DNA of 64,000 nucleotides from Acidaminococcus fermentans_A (GCF_052216985.1 NZ_JBQOUY010000010.1:1-64000); one strand, 5' to 3'. Positions 25,311-34,191 are shown, counted from the stretch's first letter. Program-made: numbers and translations. Notes: generated by a model not told the origin, from the sequence alone.

Positions 25311-26491
25311 GCAATGGAAGATTTGGCAGACACGGCGGCCAATATGTATCGGAAACCCTGATGAACGCAGTGCTGCAGCTGGACGAAGCCTACAACCGTT
25401 TCAAAGATGATCCGGAATTCCTCCAGGAACTGCGGACCCTGTACCATGACTATGCCAACCGGCCCAGCCTGCTGTACTATGCAGAGAAGATGACCAAGGA
25501 TCTGGGCGGTGCCAAGATCTATCTGAAACGGGAAGACCTGAACCACACCGGGGCCCACAAGATCAACAACGCCCTGGGCCAGTGCCTCTTGGCCAAGAAA
25601 ATGGGCAAGAAACGGGTCATCGCCGAAACTGGTGCCGGCCAGCACGGGGTGGCCACCGCTACCGTGGCGGCTCTCATGGGTCTGGAATGTGAAGTGTACA
25701 TGGGCAAGGAAGACACCATCCGCCAGGCCCTGAACGTGTACCGGATGGAACTTTTGGGGGCCAAAGTGGTGCCTGTGACCACTGGCACCGGTACCCTGAA
25801 GGACGCGGTCAGCGAGGCCATGCGGGATTGGTGCACCAATGTGGAAAATACCTTCTATGTGCTTGGATCCTGTATGGGGCCCCATCCCTATCCTACCATC
25901 GTCCGTGATTTCCAGAAGATCATCGGGGAAGAAGTGAAAGCCCAGATGCTGGAAAAAGAAGGCCGGCTTCCCGATGTGGTCATGGCCTGCGTAGGGGGCG
26001 GCAGTAATGCCATCGGCCTGTTCTACGATTTTATCCCAGACAAGGAAGTCCAGCTGATCGGGGTGGAAGCCGCTGGCCGGGGAGTGAACACCGCGGAAAC
26101 CGCCGCCACCATCGCCCGGGGGAAACCGGGGATCTTCCATGGGATGGAATCCTATTTCCTCCAGGATGAAGACGGGCAGATCGCTCCGGTGTATTCTATT
26201 TCCGCCGGTCTGGATTACCCGGGGATCGGGCCGGAACACGCCAACCTGTATGATACGGGCCGTGCCCAGTACGTGCCCATCACCGACGACGAATCGGTGG
26301 AAGCTTTTGAATATCTGTCCCGGACGGAAGGCATCATTCCGGCCATCGAAAGTGCCCATGCGGTGGCCTATGCCATGAAACTGGCACCCACCCTGCCCAA
26401 GGATAAGATCATCGTAGTGAATCTGTCCGGCCGGGGAGACAAGGACGTGGCTGCTATTGCCAGATACAAGGGGGTTGACCTGCATGACTAG
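25307..26491 (+). CDS. trpB: Tryptophan synthase beta chain
   Basis: This 394-residue PLP enzyme joins indole and serine. The PLP Lys is in NHTGAHKINN (near residue 84), and the phosphate loop is CVGGGSNAIG. The N-terminus GRFGRHGGQYVSE is typical of TrpB1. It overlaps trpF by 4 bases and trpA by 8. Confidence 0.98.
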   Translation: MSNGRFGRHGGQYVSETLMNAVLQLDEAYNRFKDDPEFLQELRTLYHDYANRPSLLYYAEKMTKDLGGAKIYLKREDLNHTGAHKINNALGQCLLAKKMGKKRVIAETGAGQHGVATATVAALMGLECEVYMGKEDTIRQALNVYRMELLGAKVVPVTTGTGTLKDAVSEAMRDWCTNVENTFYVLGSCMGPHPYPTIVRDFQKIIGEEVKAQMLEKEGRLPDVVMACVGGGSNAIGLFYDFIPDKEVQLIGVEAAGRGVNTAETAATIARGKPGIFHGMESYFLQDEDGQIAPVYSISAGLDYPGIGPEHANLYDTGRAQYVPITDDESVEAFEYLSRTEGIIPAIESAHAVAYAMKLAPTLPKDKIIVVNLSGRGDKDVAAIARYKGVDLHD

Positions 26492-27266
26492 GATTACTGA
26501 TGCATTCAAGAAACAGGGGAAGCTGTTCATTCCCTTCATTACCGCCGGGGATCCGGACCTGGCCACCACGGAAAAACTGATCTATGCCATGGAAGAAGCG
26601 GGGGCCGGCCTCATTGAAATCGGCATCCCTTTTTCTGATCCTACTGCGGAAGGACCGGTGATCCTGGAGGCGGATACCCGGGCCCTGGCAGCCGGGACCA
26701 AAATCAAGGACATCTTCGCCATGCTGGCCCGGGTCCGGGAAAAGACACAGATCCCCATGGTGTTCCTGACTTATGCGAACCCCATCTTCACCTACGGCCG
26801 GGAAAAATTCTTCCAGCAGTGCCGGGACGTGAAGATCGACGGAGTCATCGTGCCCGATGTGCCCTATGAAGAAAAGGCTACCATCGCTCCGGAAGCGGAA
26901 AAATACGGGGTGGAGATCATCTCCATGATCGCCCCCACCTCCCATCAGCGGATCCAGAGCATTGCCAGAGAAGCCCAGGGGTACATTTACCTGGTTTCTT
27001 CCCTGGGGGTCACCGGAGTGCGGAAAGAGATCACCACCAATCTGAAGGAAATCGTGGAGAAGATCCGGGAAGTGTCTGACAGACCCATTGCCGTGGGCTT
27101 CGGGATCTCTACTCCGGAACAGGCCAAGGAAATGGCGGCAATCAGCGACGGAGCTATCGTGGGCAGCGCCATCGTGAAACTCTGCGCCCAGTACGGCAAA
27201 GACTGCGTGGAGCCAGTGAAGCAGTACGTCAGGGAAATGGCAGAGGCGGTGGAAGAAGCGAAGTGA
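26484..27266 (+). CDS. trpA: Tryptophan synthase alpha chain
   Basis: This 260-residue enzyme splits indole-3-glycerol phosphate and passes indole to TrpB. The first catalytic Glu is E45 (IEIGIPF). The second catalytic acidic residue, Asp60 in E. coli, is Glu here (TAEGP, E56). The phosphate loop GFGISTPEQ is intact. The ATG at 26484 lies inside the trpB end. It is the last gene of the operon, followed by an inverted-arm repeat and a terminator. Confidence 0.97.
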   Translation: MTRITDAFKKQGKLFIPFITAGDPDLATTEKLIYAMEEAGAGLIEIGIPFSDPTAEGPVILEADTRALAAGTKIKDIFAMLARVREKTQIPMVFLTYANPIFTYGREKFFQQCRDVKIDGVIVPDVPYEEKATIAPEAEKYGVEIISMIAPTSHQRIQSIAREAQGYIYLVSSLGVTGVRKEITTNLKEIVEKIREVSDRPIAVGFGISTPEQAKEMAAISDGAIVGSAIVKLCAQYGKDCVEPVKQYVREMAEAVEEAK

Positions 27267-27269
27267 TGA

Positions 27270-27418
27270 GGGTCACGAGTCGCGAGCCTTGAGTCGCGGG
27301 CTTGTTGGTGCTGACCGAAGGTCCAGTTTTACAGATATCAGTCGATTTTGTCTCATCATCATATGAAAAAAGAACAAACGGTTTAAACGTCCAGGCTCGC
27401 GACCCGCGGCCCGTGACT
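27270..27418. repeat. Inverted-arm intergenic repeat with a different core
   Basis: GTCACGAGTCGCGAGCC-type units at the left (27271-27300) are inverted at the right (GGCTCGCGACCCGCGGCC and onward, about 27394-27417). The core of about 95 bases between them is unlike the core of copies 1 and 2. A GTTGC-stem terminator follows directly, as at the other repeats. The architecture suggests one family with exchangeable cores. No gene is seen in it. Confidence 0.6.
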
Positions 27419-27455
27419 GGGGGTGTTGCACGCAACGGGCAACACCCCCTTTTCT
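27419..27455 (+). terminator. trp operon terminator
   Basis: GGGGGTGTTGC (27419-27429) pairs with GCAACACCCCC (27439-27449), followed by TTTTC. It lies about 150 bases past trpA, after the inverted-arm repeat. Confidence 0.85.
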
Positions 27456-27480
27456 TGATGCATCCAATTCTTTTTTACGG

Positions 27481-27486
27481 TATAAT
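27481..27486 (+). promoter_or_regulatory. -10 box of the LCP gene
   Basis: A consensus TATAAT lies 53 bases before the start codon. No good -35 at normal spacing is visible. Confidence 0.5.
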
Positions 27487-27538
27487 AAAGGAGGGAAAAG
27501 AAAAAACGACGAAATGTAACGTTTAAAGGAGATCCATC

Positions 27539-28918
27539 ATGCTGGCAAAATATAAAGTGCTCATTGCAGGCATCACAGCTTTTTTGGTAGCTATTGCAGG
27601 CTTTTTCCTCCTGCGTCCGGAAAAACCAGAACGCCCTGCCCAAGTGGCCCAGCTCCATGGTAAACGGAACATCATGGTCTTGGGAGTGGACCGGCGGAGC
27701 GGGGATACCGGCCGTTCGGATACCCTTTTTGTCACCATGTTGGATACTTCCCGGAACCAGGCGGCTCTTTTATCAGTGCCCCGGGATACCCTGGTCCCTA
27801 TTCCCGGCCACGGCTGGGACAAGGTGAACCATGCCTATGCCTACGGAGGCCAGGAACTGAGCCGGAAGACTCTGGAAAATTTCCTGGGGATCCAGATCAA
27901 TAACTATGTGCTGGTGGATTTCCAGGGATTCATCAAGCTGGTGGATGCCATCGGCGGGGTGGATATCGATGTAGAAGAACCCATGCAGTATACGGATCCT
28001 TACGATGGGGAAAATGGTCTGGTGATCAATCTCCAGCCGGGTCGGCAGCATATGGATGGGACTACGGCCATCCAATACGTCCGGTATCGGGATGAAGAAG
28101 GAGATATCGGACGGGTGGCCCGGCAGCAGAAATTCATGAAGGCCGTCTTTGCCAGGCTCCGCTCTGCCAGCCTCCTGAGCCGGGCTCCAGAAATCGCTCG
28201 GACCTTGTACCAGAGCATCGAAACGGATCTTTCGGTGACGGACCTGGCTTCCCTCCTGGTGACCTTCGCTAAGAATGTTTCTGGGACCTCCCAGCTGGAA
28301 ACCGCTATGGTCCAAGGGAGCCCTGCCTATCTGGACGATATCAGTTACTGGATCCCCAATATGATGGCCCTGCGTCAGCAGGTGGCCCAGTTCCAGGGCG
28401 TGCAGCCAGGGGAGAGCTATAAGCTGGCTGCTCAGATTGCCAAGAAGAAATACGACGCCCTCCTGGGGACCAACAGCGTGGCCGGCAACGGAGAAAAAAG
28501 GCAGATCCAGGTCCGGAGCCAAGAACTGAAGAAAGCAGTGGAACAGTCCCGGAAGATGGATACGGAAAAGCATGGAACTGAAAATCCCCAAACGAAGGGA
28601 ACGGGATCCCGGGCTGCGGGCGGTTCTAACGTACCGGCCCCCCGGAAGCGGTCCCTCCGGGTCTCCATCGTGAACTGCAGCGGCAATCCCCAGGCCGGAG
28701 CTTCGGCGGCAGGGGATGCCAGACAAGTGGGGTTTACGGTGATAGGGGTGACTGCAGGGAATATCATGGAACGGACCCAGGTCTTGATCAATGCCGGGAG
28801 CCGGGAGGCAGAAGAACGGGTGGAGAACCTGCCTTTTGATTATCGGCTGCTCCAGGGGGCTGTCAGTCCTGGCAGCGGAGACGTGGTAATCTATGTGGGG
28901 CAGGATTATGGGAAATAG
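27539..28918 (+). CDS. LytR-CpsA-Psr family protein with LytR_C domain
   Basis: This 459-residue membrane-anchored phosphotransferase attaches glycopolymers to the envelope. A transmembrane helix (about 7-25) precedes the LCP domain (about 42-220). Key segments are GRSDTLFVTMLD, SVPRDTLVPIP, KVNHAYAYGG and RYRDEEGDIGRVARQQ, whose Arg and Asp residues bind the pyrophosphate lipid. A Lys/Gly-rich linker leads to a LytR_C domain (about 377-459). GGAG lies eight bases before the ATG. In a diderm its polymer acceptor is unclear. Confidence 0.92.
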   Translation: MLAKYKVLIAGITAFLVAIAGFFLLRPEKPERPAQVAQLHGKRNIMVLGVDRRSGDTGRSDTLFVTMLDTSRNQAALLSVPRDTLVPIPGHGWDKVNHAYAYGGQELSRKTLENFLGIQINNYVLVDFQGFIKLVDAIGGVDIDVEEPMQYTDPYDGENGLVINLQPGRQHMDGTTAIQYVRYRDEEGDIGRVARQQKFMKAVFARLRSASLLSRAPEIARTLYQSIETDLSVTDLASLLVTFAKNVSGTSQLETAMVQGSPAYLDDISYWIPNMMALRQQVAQFQGVQPGESYKLAAQIAKKKYDALLGTNSVAGNGEKRQIQVRSQELKKAVEQSRKMDTEKHGTENPQTKGTGSRAAGGSNVPAPRKRSLRVSIVNCSGNPQAGASAAGDARQVGFTVIGVTAGNIMERTQVLINAGSREAEERVENLPFDYRLLQGAVSPGSGDVVIYVGQDYGK

Positions 28919-28945
28919 GGGCTTGTTGCATGAGCAATAGCCCCG
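28918..28945 (+). terminator. Hairpin after the LCP gene
   Basis: GGGGC pairs with GCCCC, with GTTGC/GCAAT inside as a shortened stem. A pyrimidine-rich GCCTTTCTT follows. It is weaker than the other members of the family. Confidence 0.5.
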
Positions 28946-29017
28946 CCTTTCTTATCCATACCAACATCATATGAATTAACCGATAAATAAAATTACTGTG
29001 AAAAAACTGAAAATATC

Positions 29018-29046
29018 TTGCATAATGTATACAAGAGTGTTATAAT
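29018..29046 (+). promoter_or_regulatory. Promoter of a short transcript upstream of the AEC permease gene
   Basis: TTGCAT (29018-29023) and consensus TATAAT (29041-29046) are separated by 17 bases. AATGTATACAA (29024-29034) lies in the spacer. The same 11-mer occurs at 30212-30222, suggesting a common regulator. Confidence 0.7.
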
Positions 29047-29052
29047 CAGTTT

Positions 29053-29106
29053 GTAAGTTAAAGTTGCCCCTCATTTGGCCCTTGTTTCTCAAGGGCTTTT
29101 TTTTTA
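29053..29106 (+). ncRNA. Candidate short RNA or leader ending in a strong terminator
   Basis: Transcription from the 29041 promoter would reach the hairpin GCCCTTG (29078-29084)/CAAGGGC (29090-29096) and T10 after only about 50 bases. The RNA would be a small regulator or an attenuated leader of the permease gene. A second -10 box (29158-29163) lies after the terminator, which supports a separate short transcript. No peptide frame is visible. This is inference from promoter and terminator only. Confidence 0.4.
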
Positions 29107-29157
29107 TGCTCCTTTTCTTTTACAGGGAATGAGACAATGGAAAAGGATAAAGTATGA

Positions 29158-29163
29158 TATAAT
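29158..29163 (+). promoter_or_regulatory. -10 box of the first AEC-type permease gene
   Basis: TATAAT lies 36 bases before the ATG at 29199. No convincing -35 is seen. Confidence 0.5.
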
Positions 29164-29198
29164 AGTGATATTGTAAACTAGAGGAAGAAGGGGAACCT

Positions 29199-30161
29199 AT
29201 GGGAATCGAAAAAATACTCCAGCTGTTGGTGGATGTGCTCTGTCCTCTGACCTTGGGATTCCTGTTCCGGCACCGGGGCTGGATGGACGATCGGGGCTGC
29301 CGGTTCCTGATGCTGGTCAATGTGATCGGCCTCCTCACCACCATGAATCTGCTAAGCTTCTGGCTGCTCCCCATCGACTGGGCCCTGATCCTGATCCCGG
29401 CCCTGAGCCTCCTCACCGCGTTTCTCTCCGGCGGGCTGGCGGCTGCTTTCTTTACCCGGAAAATGCCCGATGATCTCCAGAAAGGGAGTTATGTCATGGC
29501 CAGTATGCTCAGCAACATCGGGACCATGGCAGGCCTGGCTTCCTACATGATCTTCGGCCAGGCAGGTTTTGCTTATACCCAGCTCTTTGCCACGCCTCAG
29601 AACATCCTGATGGTGGTATTCGCTTTCCCTTTGGCTCAGTATTACCGGAACCGCTACCTCCAGAAAAAAGTGGGGACTGGGTTCCATTTCAACCTCCGCA
29701 AAGTGCTCCTGACTCCCAAGCAGCTGGGGGTCCTGGGGATGGCAGCCGGGCTGTGGCTCCATTGGCAGGCTGTCCCGGAACCGGAATTCCTGAAACAGCT
29801 GTTTCCTGTCCTGATCCATATACGGGCATGGATCGCCTTCCTTCCGGTAGGGTATCAGCTGGATTTCGGAGAGGCTCGGAACTTCTACCGGAAGATCCTG
29901 GGTATGCTCCCCCTGAAATTCCTGGTGGTGCCAGTCATGATCTATAGCCTTGCCCGGCTGCATTTCACCAGCCAGGCACTCCTGGGGACAATCCTGTTGG
30001 ATGCAGCGGCCCCTGTGGCCATCAATGCGGTGGTCACCGCTACCCTGTTCCAGCTGGATGTGGATCTGACCATAGCGGCTTTCATCCTCACCACGGCTTC
30101 CTATATCGTCCTGATCGTGCCGCTGTTCTATCTCTATATCCGGATGGGCGGGATGCTGTAG
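29199..30161 (+). CDS. AEC-like membrane transporter, copy 1
   Basis: This 320-residue inner-membrane protein has about ten hydrophobic segments in two halves, like the auxin-efflux-carrier (AEC) family. The conserved NIG-type stretch LSNIGTMAGLASYMIFG (near residue 101) and AAPVAINAVV (near 268) are typical. It is paralogous to 44239-45183, sharing FATPQNILMVV and the same start LCPLTLGFL. As both copies flank the catabolic cluster, it may export or import an organic acid of that pathway. Confidence 0.75.
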   Translation: MGIEKILQLLVDVLCPLTLGFLFRHRGWMDDRGCRFLMLVNVIGLLTTMNLLSFWLLPIDWALILIPALSLLTAFLSGGLAAAFFTRKMPDDLQKGSYVMASMLSNIGTMAGLASYMIFGQAGFAYTQLFATPQNILMVVFAFPLAQYYRNRYLQKKVGTGFHFNLRKVLLTPKQLGVLGMAAGLWLHWQAVPEPEFLKQLFPVLIHIRAWIAFLPVGYQLDFGEARNFYRKILGMLPLKFLVVPVMIYSLARLHFTSQALLGTILLDAAAPVAINAVVTATLFQLDVDLTIAAFILTTASYIVLIVPLFYLYIRMGGML

Positions 30162-30169
30162 GGAAGTCA

Positions 30170-30198
30170 TTGACAAAACAGCATTACAAGCCTAAAAT
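30170..30198 (+). promoter_or_regulatory. Promoter of the first AroE-like/TRAP block
   Basis: Consensus TTGACA (30170-30175) and TAAAAT (30193-30198) are separated by 17 bases, starting nine bases after the permease stop. Confidence 0.8.
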
Positions 30199-30211
30199 GG
30201 GAAACATCATG

Positions 30212-30222
30212 AATGTATACAA
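30212..30222. promoter_or_regulatory. Shared AATGTATACAA element
   Basis: This 11-mer with a TGTATACA palindromic core lies just after the expected start of the 30170 promoter. The identical 11-mer is inside the promoter spacer at 29024-29034. GntR-type regulators often bind TGTATACA-like sites. No GntR gene is in the window. Confidence 0.5.
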
Positions 30223-30267
30223 AATGCGAGAAATGTTCCGCATGGCAGGAAAGTAGGATGGTAGAAA

Positions 30268-31134
30268 ATGCAGATCGATATCCACACCCGTTTCATCACC
30301 TTGTTGGGAGACCCTCTGGCCCAGTCCTTTGCAGCCCGGATGCAGAACCGAGGATATGAAGCGGCGGGGCTGAACCTGGTGTATTTCTACACGGTGACTG
30401 GGAATGGACACTTGGGAGAAATCATCCAGGGGCTGCGGCACATGCCTTTTGCCGGGTTTGCGGTGACCAAGCCCAACAAGGTAAAGGTCCTGGAATATCT
30501 GGACGAATTGGATCCTCTGTGTGCCAAGATGGGGTCCAGCAATACAGTGGTAAAGCTGCCGGACGGGCGGCTGAAAGGGTACAATACGGACGGCACGGGG
30601 TTTTCTAAGGCCCTGGAGGAAGCCGGTGTCAGCGTCAGCGGGCGGACCTTCTTCTGCTTCGGCAGCGGAGGCGCCGGCAGGGCCATCTGTTCGGCTTTGG
30701 CGTACCATGGAGCCGGCCGGATCCTGATTACGGACATCCTGGAGGAAAGTGCCCGGAGCCTGACGGCAGATATCAACGGAAAGTTTGCTCCGGTGGCGGA
30801 ATTTGTCCCCTATGGGGATTTTTCGCAGGTAAAGGATGCAGGGGCTGTGATCAATGCCAGCGGTGTGGGCATGGGGAAGACCATAGGGCAGACCCCTTTG
30901 CCTCCGGAATACATCCGGCCTGGCCAGTTCTATTTCGATGCCTGTTACAATCCAGCCCGGACCCGCTTCCTGGAAAATGCGGAAAAAGCTGGGTGTCCCG
31001 TACTGAACGGACTGACCATGAGCCTGTACCAGGGGACGGCCCAGGTAGAACTGTGGTCAGGGCAGAAGGCTCCGGTAGAAGCCATGCGCCAGGAACTGGA
31101 GAAAATCCTGGAAGAAAAAAAGCAGCAGGAATAA
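30268..31134 (+). CDS. Shikimate-dehydrogenase-family oxidoreductase, copy 1
   Basis: This 288-residue protein has the full AroE fold. The catalytic Lys is K71 (VTKPNK) and the Asp is D108 (YNTDG), with N92 and the late LYQG Gln conserved. The first substrate loop reads AQSFA, so the second of the two carboxylate-binding Ser residues of AroE is Ala (A22). The nucleotide fold GSGGAGR (132-138) is followed by ITD (D156) instead of the NADP-type NRT, which suggests NAD use. This fits a catabolic enzyme for quinate, shikimate or a similar cyclic acid. It is about three-quarters identical, by eye, to 35493-36365. Confidence 0.8.
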   Translation: MQIDIHTRFITLLGDPLAQSFAARMQNRGYEAAGLNLVYFYTVTGNGHLGEIIQGLRHMPFAGFAVTKPNKVKVLEYLDELDPLCAKMGSSNTVVKLPDGRLKGYNTDGTGFSKALEEAGVSVSGRTFFCFGSGGAGRAICSALAYHGAGRILITDILEESARSLTADINGKFAPVAEFVPYGDFSQVKDAGAVINASGVGMGKTIGQTPLPPEYIRPGQFYFDACYNPARTRFLENAEKAGCPVLNGLTMSLYQGTAQVELWSGQKAPVEAMRQELEKILEEKKQQE

Positions 31135-31176
31135 GATCCCTGCACCCAAGTAGGAAAGTAGGATGGAGAGAATATC

Positions 31177-31782
31177 ATGGAAACGATGAAGGAAAGCAGT
31201 AAGGCAGTACAACAAAAGAAATCCCTGAACGCTCTGATCTACTGGCTGGATCTGCACTTGGAAGAGACCTTCCTGGTGGTGATGCTGGTCCTCATTGCCG
31301 GCATTACCATGCTCCAGGTCATTGTCCGGAAAATCCCGGGCATAGCGTCTCTCACCTGGGCAGAAGAATTGTGCCGGTTCCTGTGGATCTGGAGCGTTTT
31401 TCTATCCCTGCCCTATACCATCCGGATGGACAGTATGCTCCGGGTAGGGGTATTGAAGGACATGCTTCCGGAAACCCTCCGGAAGATGCTGAATCTGGCG
31501 GTCGATGCAGTTACCCTGGGCTGTATGGGGGTCCTGTGCCTGTATGCAGTGAAAGTGGTGTCGGTGATCGCCGAAAGCCAGGAAATTTCTCCTGCCATGC
31601 AGTGGTCCATGGCCTTTGTGTACAGCTTCATGGTGCTGGGATTCTTCCTGGCAGCCGTGCGGTCTGTCCAGATGCTCTGGTTCCATATCCAGCATTTCCA
31701 GGAAAAAGAACTGTCCACCCTGGAACAGACGATGCATGATGCTGCTGAGGAAGCAGCCTTGGCGCAGGAAGGGGATGACTGA
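31177..31782 (+). CDS. TRAP transporter small permease (DctQ type), copy 1
   Basis: This 201-residue protein has four transmembrane helices and the DctQ motif TWAEELCRFLWIW near residue 60. It forms the membrane complex with the large permease directly downstream. The gene follows the AroE-like gene after 42 bases. Its counterpart in the second block is 36392-36946. Confidence 0.92.
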   Translation: METMKESSKAVQQKKSLNALIYWLDLHLEETFLVVMLVLIAGITMLQVIVRKIPGIASLTWAEELCRFLWIWSVFLSLPYTIRMDSMLRVGVLKDMLPETLRKMLNLAVDAVTLGCMGVLCLYAVKVVSVIAESQEISPAMQWSMAFVYSFMVLGFFLAAVRSVQMLWFHIQHFQEKELSTLEQTMHDAAEEAALAQEGDD

Positions 31783-31784
31783 AC

Positions 31785-33080
31785 TTGTCCGCCGTACTGA
31801 TTTTTTCTGTTTTCTTGCTGGCCATTGCCCTGTCCCTGCCCATTGGGATCAGCATGATCCTGGGGGCCACGGCTCCCATCGCCCTGTTCCATCAGGGAGG
31901 CACCATGGGGCAGGTGCTGAACAATGCCTTTTCAGGAGCCAATTCCACACCGATCCTGGCGGTTCCTTTGTTCATCTTGGGCGGGGTGATCATGGCCAAG
32001 GGAGGGATTTCCCGGAAGCTGTTCGATTTTTTCGCTTTTTTTGCCGGACGGTTCCCTGGGGGACTGCCCTGTGCTGTGATCCTTACCTGTTTGTTCTATG
32101 GGGCCATTTCAGGGTCCGGTCCGGCGACTACCGCTGCGGTAGGGGCCATGTGCGTCCCTTTTTTGACGGAACTGGGCTATGATAAGACCTGGAGTGCCGG
32201 GCTGATTGCCGTAGCTGGGGGCCTGGGGGTGATCATCCCCCCTTCCATTCCTTTTGTCCTGTATTCCCTGGCTACTGGCGTTTCCACCGGCAAGCTGTTC
32301 CTGGCCGGGATCATCCCCGGGCTCTTGGTAGGACTGGCTTTGATGGCCTATGCGGTCATCCATTGTCTCCGGAACGGAGAGGATACGGCAAAAGTTCGGG
32401 AACGGATGGAAGAGCTGTCTCGGAGGGGCTTTTTCCACTTGTTCCGAGAGAGTTTCTGGGCGCTCCTTTGCCCAGTGATCGTGCTGGGAGGGATCTATAC
32501 CGGCTTCACCACTCCTACGGAAGCGGCGGCAGTCTCTGTGTTCTATGCCTTGCTGGTATCTCTTTTTGTGTATAAGACCATGACGGTGGGGGATATCCTG
32601 CCCATGCTCCGGGAATCGGTCCGTACCTATGGGGGCCTGGCTTTCGTCCTGGCTTTTGCCACGGCCTTTGGCCGGGTGCTGTCCATGACTCGGGCCACCA
32701 AAGTGGTGGAAAGCTTCATCCTGGGGAATTTCACTTCCGGAGTAGCCGTGCTCACCGTGCTGGTGGTGGTCTTCCTGCTCCTGGGCATGGTGATGGATAC
32801 AGGGCCGGCCATCATCATCCTGGTGCCGGTACTGCTCCCTGCCTGCAAGAAATTGGGAGTGGATCCCATCCATCTGGGAGTGGTGCTGGTGTGCTGTCTG
32901 TCCATCGGTCTGGCTACACCGCCATTCGGCCTGGATCTGTTCGTGGCCGGGAACATTGCAGGGAAGCAGCCCATGAGCGTAGCCCGGAAATCTGTTCCCT
33001 TCATCATCGCTTTCCTGGCAGCCCTGGTGGGAGTTACCTATATACCGGCTTTTTCCACTTTTCTGCCGGCACTGTGGTAA
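31785..33080 (+). CDS. TRAP transporter large permease (DctM type), copy 1
   Basis: This 431-residue protein has about twelve transmembrane helices and DctM motifs such as ISGSGPATTAAVG and GLGVIIPPSIPFVLY. It carries out Na+-driven uptake of an organic acid delivered by the binding protein. The start is a TTG at 31785, two bases after the small-permease stop, aligning with the ATG of the paralog at 36949. Confidence 0.93.
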   Translation: MSAVLIFSVFLLAIALSLPIGISMILGATAPIALFHQGGTMGQVLNNAFSGANSTPILAVPLFILGGVIMAKGGISRKLFDFFAFFAGRFPGGLPCAVILTCLFYGAISGSGPATTAAVGAMCVPFLTELGYDKTWSAGLIAVAGGLGVIIPPSIPFVLYSLATGVSTGKLFLAGIIPGLLVGLALMAYAVIHCLRNGEDTAKVRERMEELSRRGFFHLFRESFWALLCPVIVLGGIYTGFTTPTEAAAVSVFYALLVSLFVYKTMTVGDILPMLRESVRTYGGLAFVLAFATAFGRVLSMTRATKVVESFILGNFTSGVAVLTVLVVVFLLLGMVMDTGPAIIILVPVLLPACKKLGVDPIHLGVVLVCCLSIGLATPPFGLDLFVAGNIAGKQPMSVARKSVPFIIAFLAALVGVTYIPAFSTFLPALW

Positions 33081-33108
33081 GACATACCGAAGAAAGGACG
33101 GAACAGCC

Positions 33109-34191
33109 ATGAATATACTATGGAAAAAAGCAGCCGCAGCCTGCTTGGGGGCGGTGCTTCTCCTGGGGGCCGCCGCCTGTGGAAAGGCGCCTGCAGCAGA
33201 CAACAAGGGAAAGGAAGCAGGCCCCTATGGGAACCTGCCCAAAGTGGTGCTGGTGGGGGGAGATTCCTCCGGCAAGGGATCTGTAGGCCAGCGGTTCGGG
33301 GAGCTGGTAACCCGGAAAGTCGAAGAAAAGACCGGAGGACGGTTCACCATCGATTACCATCCCAATGCGGAACTGGGCGGAGACGAAGACCTGCTCCGGC
33401 AGCTCCGGGCCAATGATATCCAGCTGGTGGTAGGGCAGATGGCACCGGTGACGGCCTTTGTGCCGGAAGGAGCGGTATTCGACCTGCCCATGGTCTTTGC
33501 TCCTTACGATGGAAAGACCATCGACCGGGTGTTGAACGGACCGGGCCCCTTTCGGGAAAAATTGGCGGCAGCGTATGATAGGGCAGGGCTCCATTACCTG
33601 GGGACCCTCCAGAACGGGACATACCGTCTGATGACGTCCAACCGGCCTGTGAAGACGGTGGAGGACTTCAGGGGGCTGAAAATCCGCACCATGAGCAATC
33701 GGAACCATATGGCTTTCTGGTCAGCCTTAGGGGCTAATCCCACGCCGCTGGCCTGGCCGGAACTGTACTTCTCCCTCCAGAGCGGCATCGTGGATGCGGA
33801 AGAAAACGCAGCTGATACCATTGTCTCCGCCAATTTCAACGAAGTCCAGAATTACGTGGCGGAAACCAATGTGATCCTCTATGCCAACGAAATGGTGCTG
33901 AACAAAAAAGCCTATGACAGCCTGCCAGATCCTTATCAGGAAGTGCTGCAAGAAGCTGTCCAGGAAGCCATGGGGGAACTGGCGCCCACCCTGGTCCAGG
34001 TGGACCGGGACTGCAAGGAGAAGCTCCAGAAAAAAGGCATGACCCTGGTGGCTTATCCCCCGGAGTTTTACGAAGAAGTGAAAGATCAGCCCAGCGTGAG
34101 AAACTTATACAAACAGATCGATGCCCAGACGGGAGGCCTGGGGACCCTATTGGTAGAAGAGTTGGGGAAAGAGGCATCACAAGCTCAGTGA
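33109..34191 (+). CDS. TRAP transporter substrate-binding protein (DctP type), copy 1
   Basis: This 360-residue protein has a signal sequence ending AAAC (Cys near residue 24), so it is probably a lipoprotein. DctP features are GELVTRKVEEKTGGRF, GDEDLLRQLRANDIQ and a conserved GLKIRTMSNRNHMAFW segment. The Arg in KIRT should bind the substrate carboxylate, which implies an organic-acid ligand. It ends the first block. Confidence 0.92.
   Translation: MNILWKKAAAACLGAVLLLGAAACGKAPAADNKGKEAGPYGNLPKVVLVGGDSSGKGSVGQRFGELVTRKVEEKTGGRFTIDYHPNAELGGDEDLLRQLRANDIQLVVGQMAPVTAFVPEGAVFDLPMVFAPYDGKTIDRVLNGPGPFREKLAAAYDRAGLHYLGTLQNGTYRLMTSNRPVKTVEDFRGLKIRTMSNRNHMAFWSALGANPTPLAWPELYFSLQSGIVDAEENAADTIVSANFNEVQNYVAETNVILYANEMVLNKKAYDSLPDPYQEVLQEAVQEAMGELAPTLVQVDRDCKEKLQKKGMTLVAYPPEFYEEVKDQPSVRNLYKQIDAQTGGLGTLLVEELGKEASQAQ

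Noticed and set aside
28960..29198. T-box or S-box leader before the AEC permease
   Set aside because: No T-box motif, specifier loop or S-box core is visible; only a promoter, a terminator and a second -10 box.
30268..31134. Biosynthetic aroE
   Set aside because: Two copies sit inside TRAP operons, a carboxylate-binding Ser is lost and the cofactor site is of NAD type. A biosynthetic role is not excluded but is less likely.
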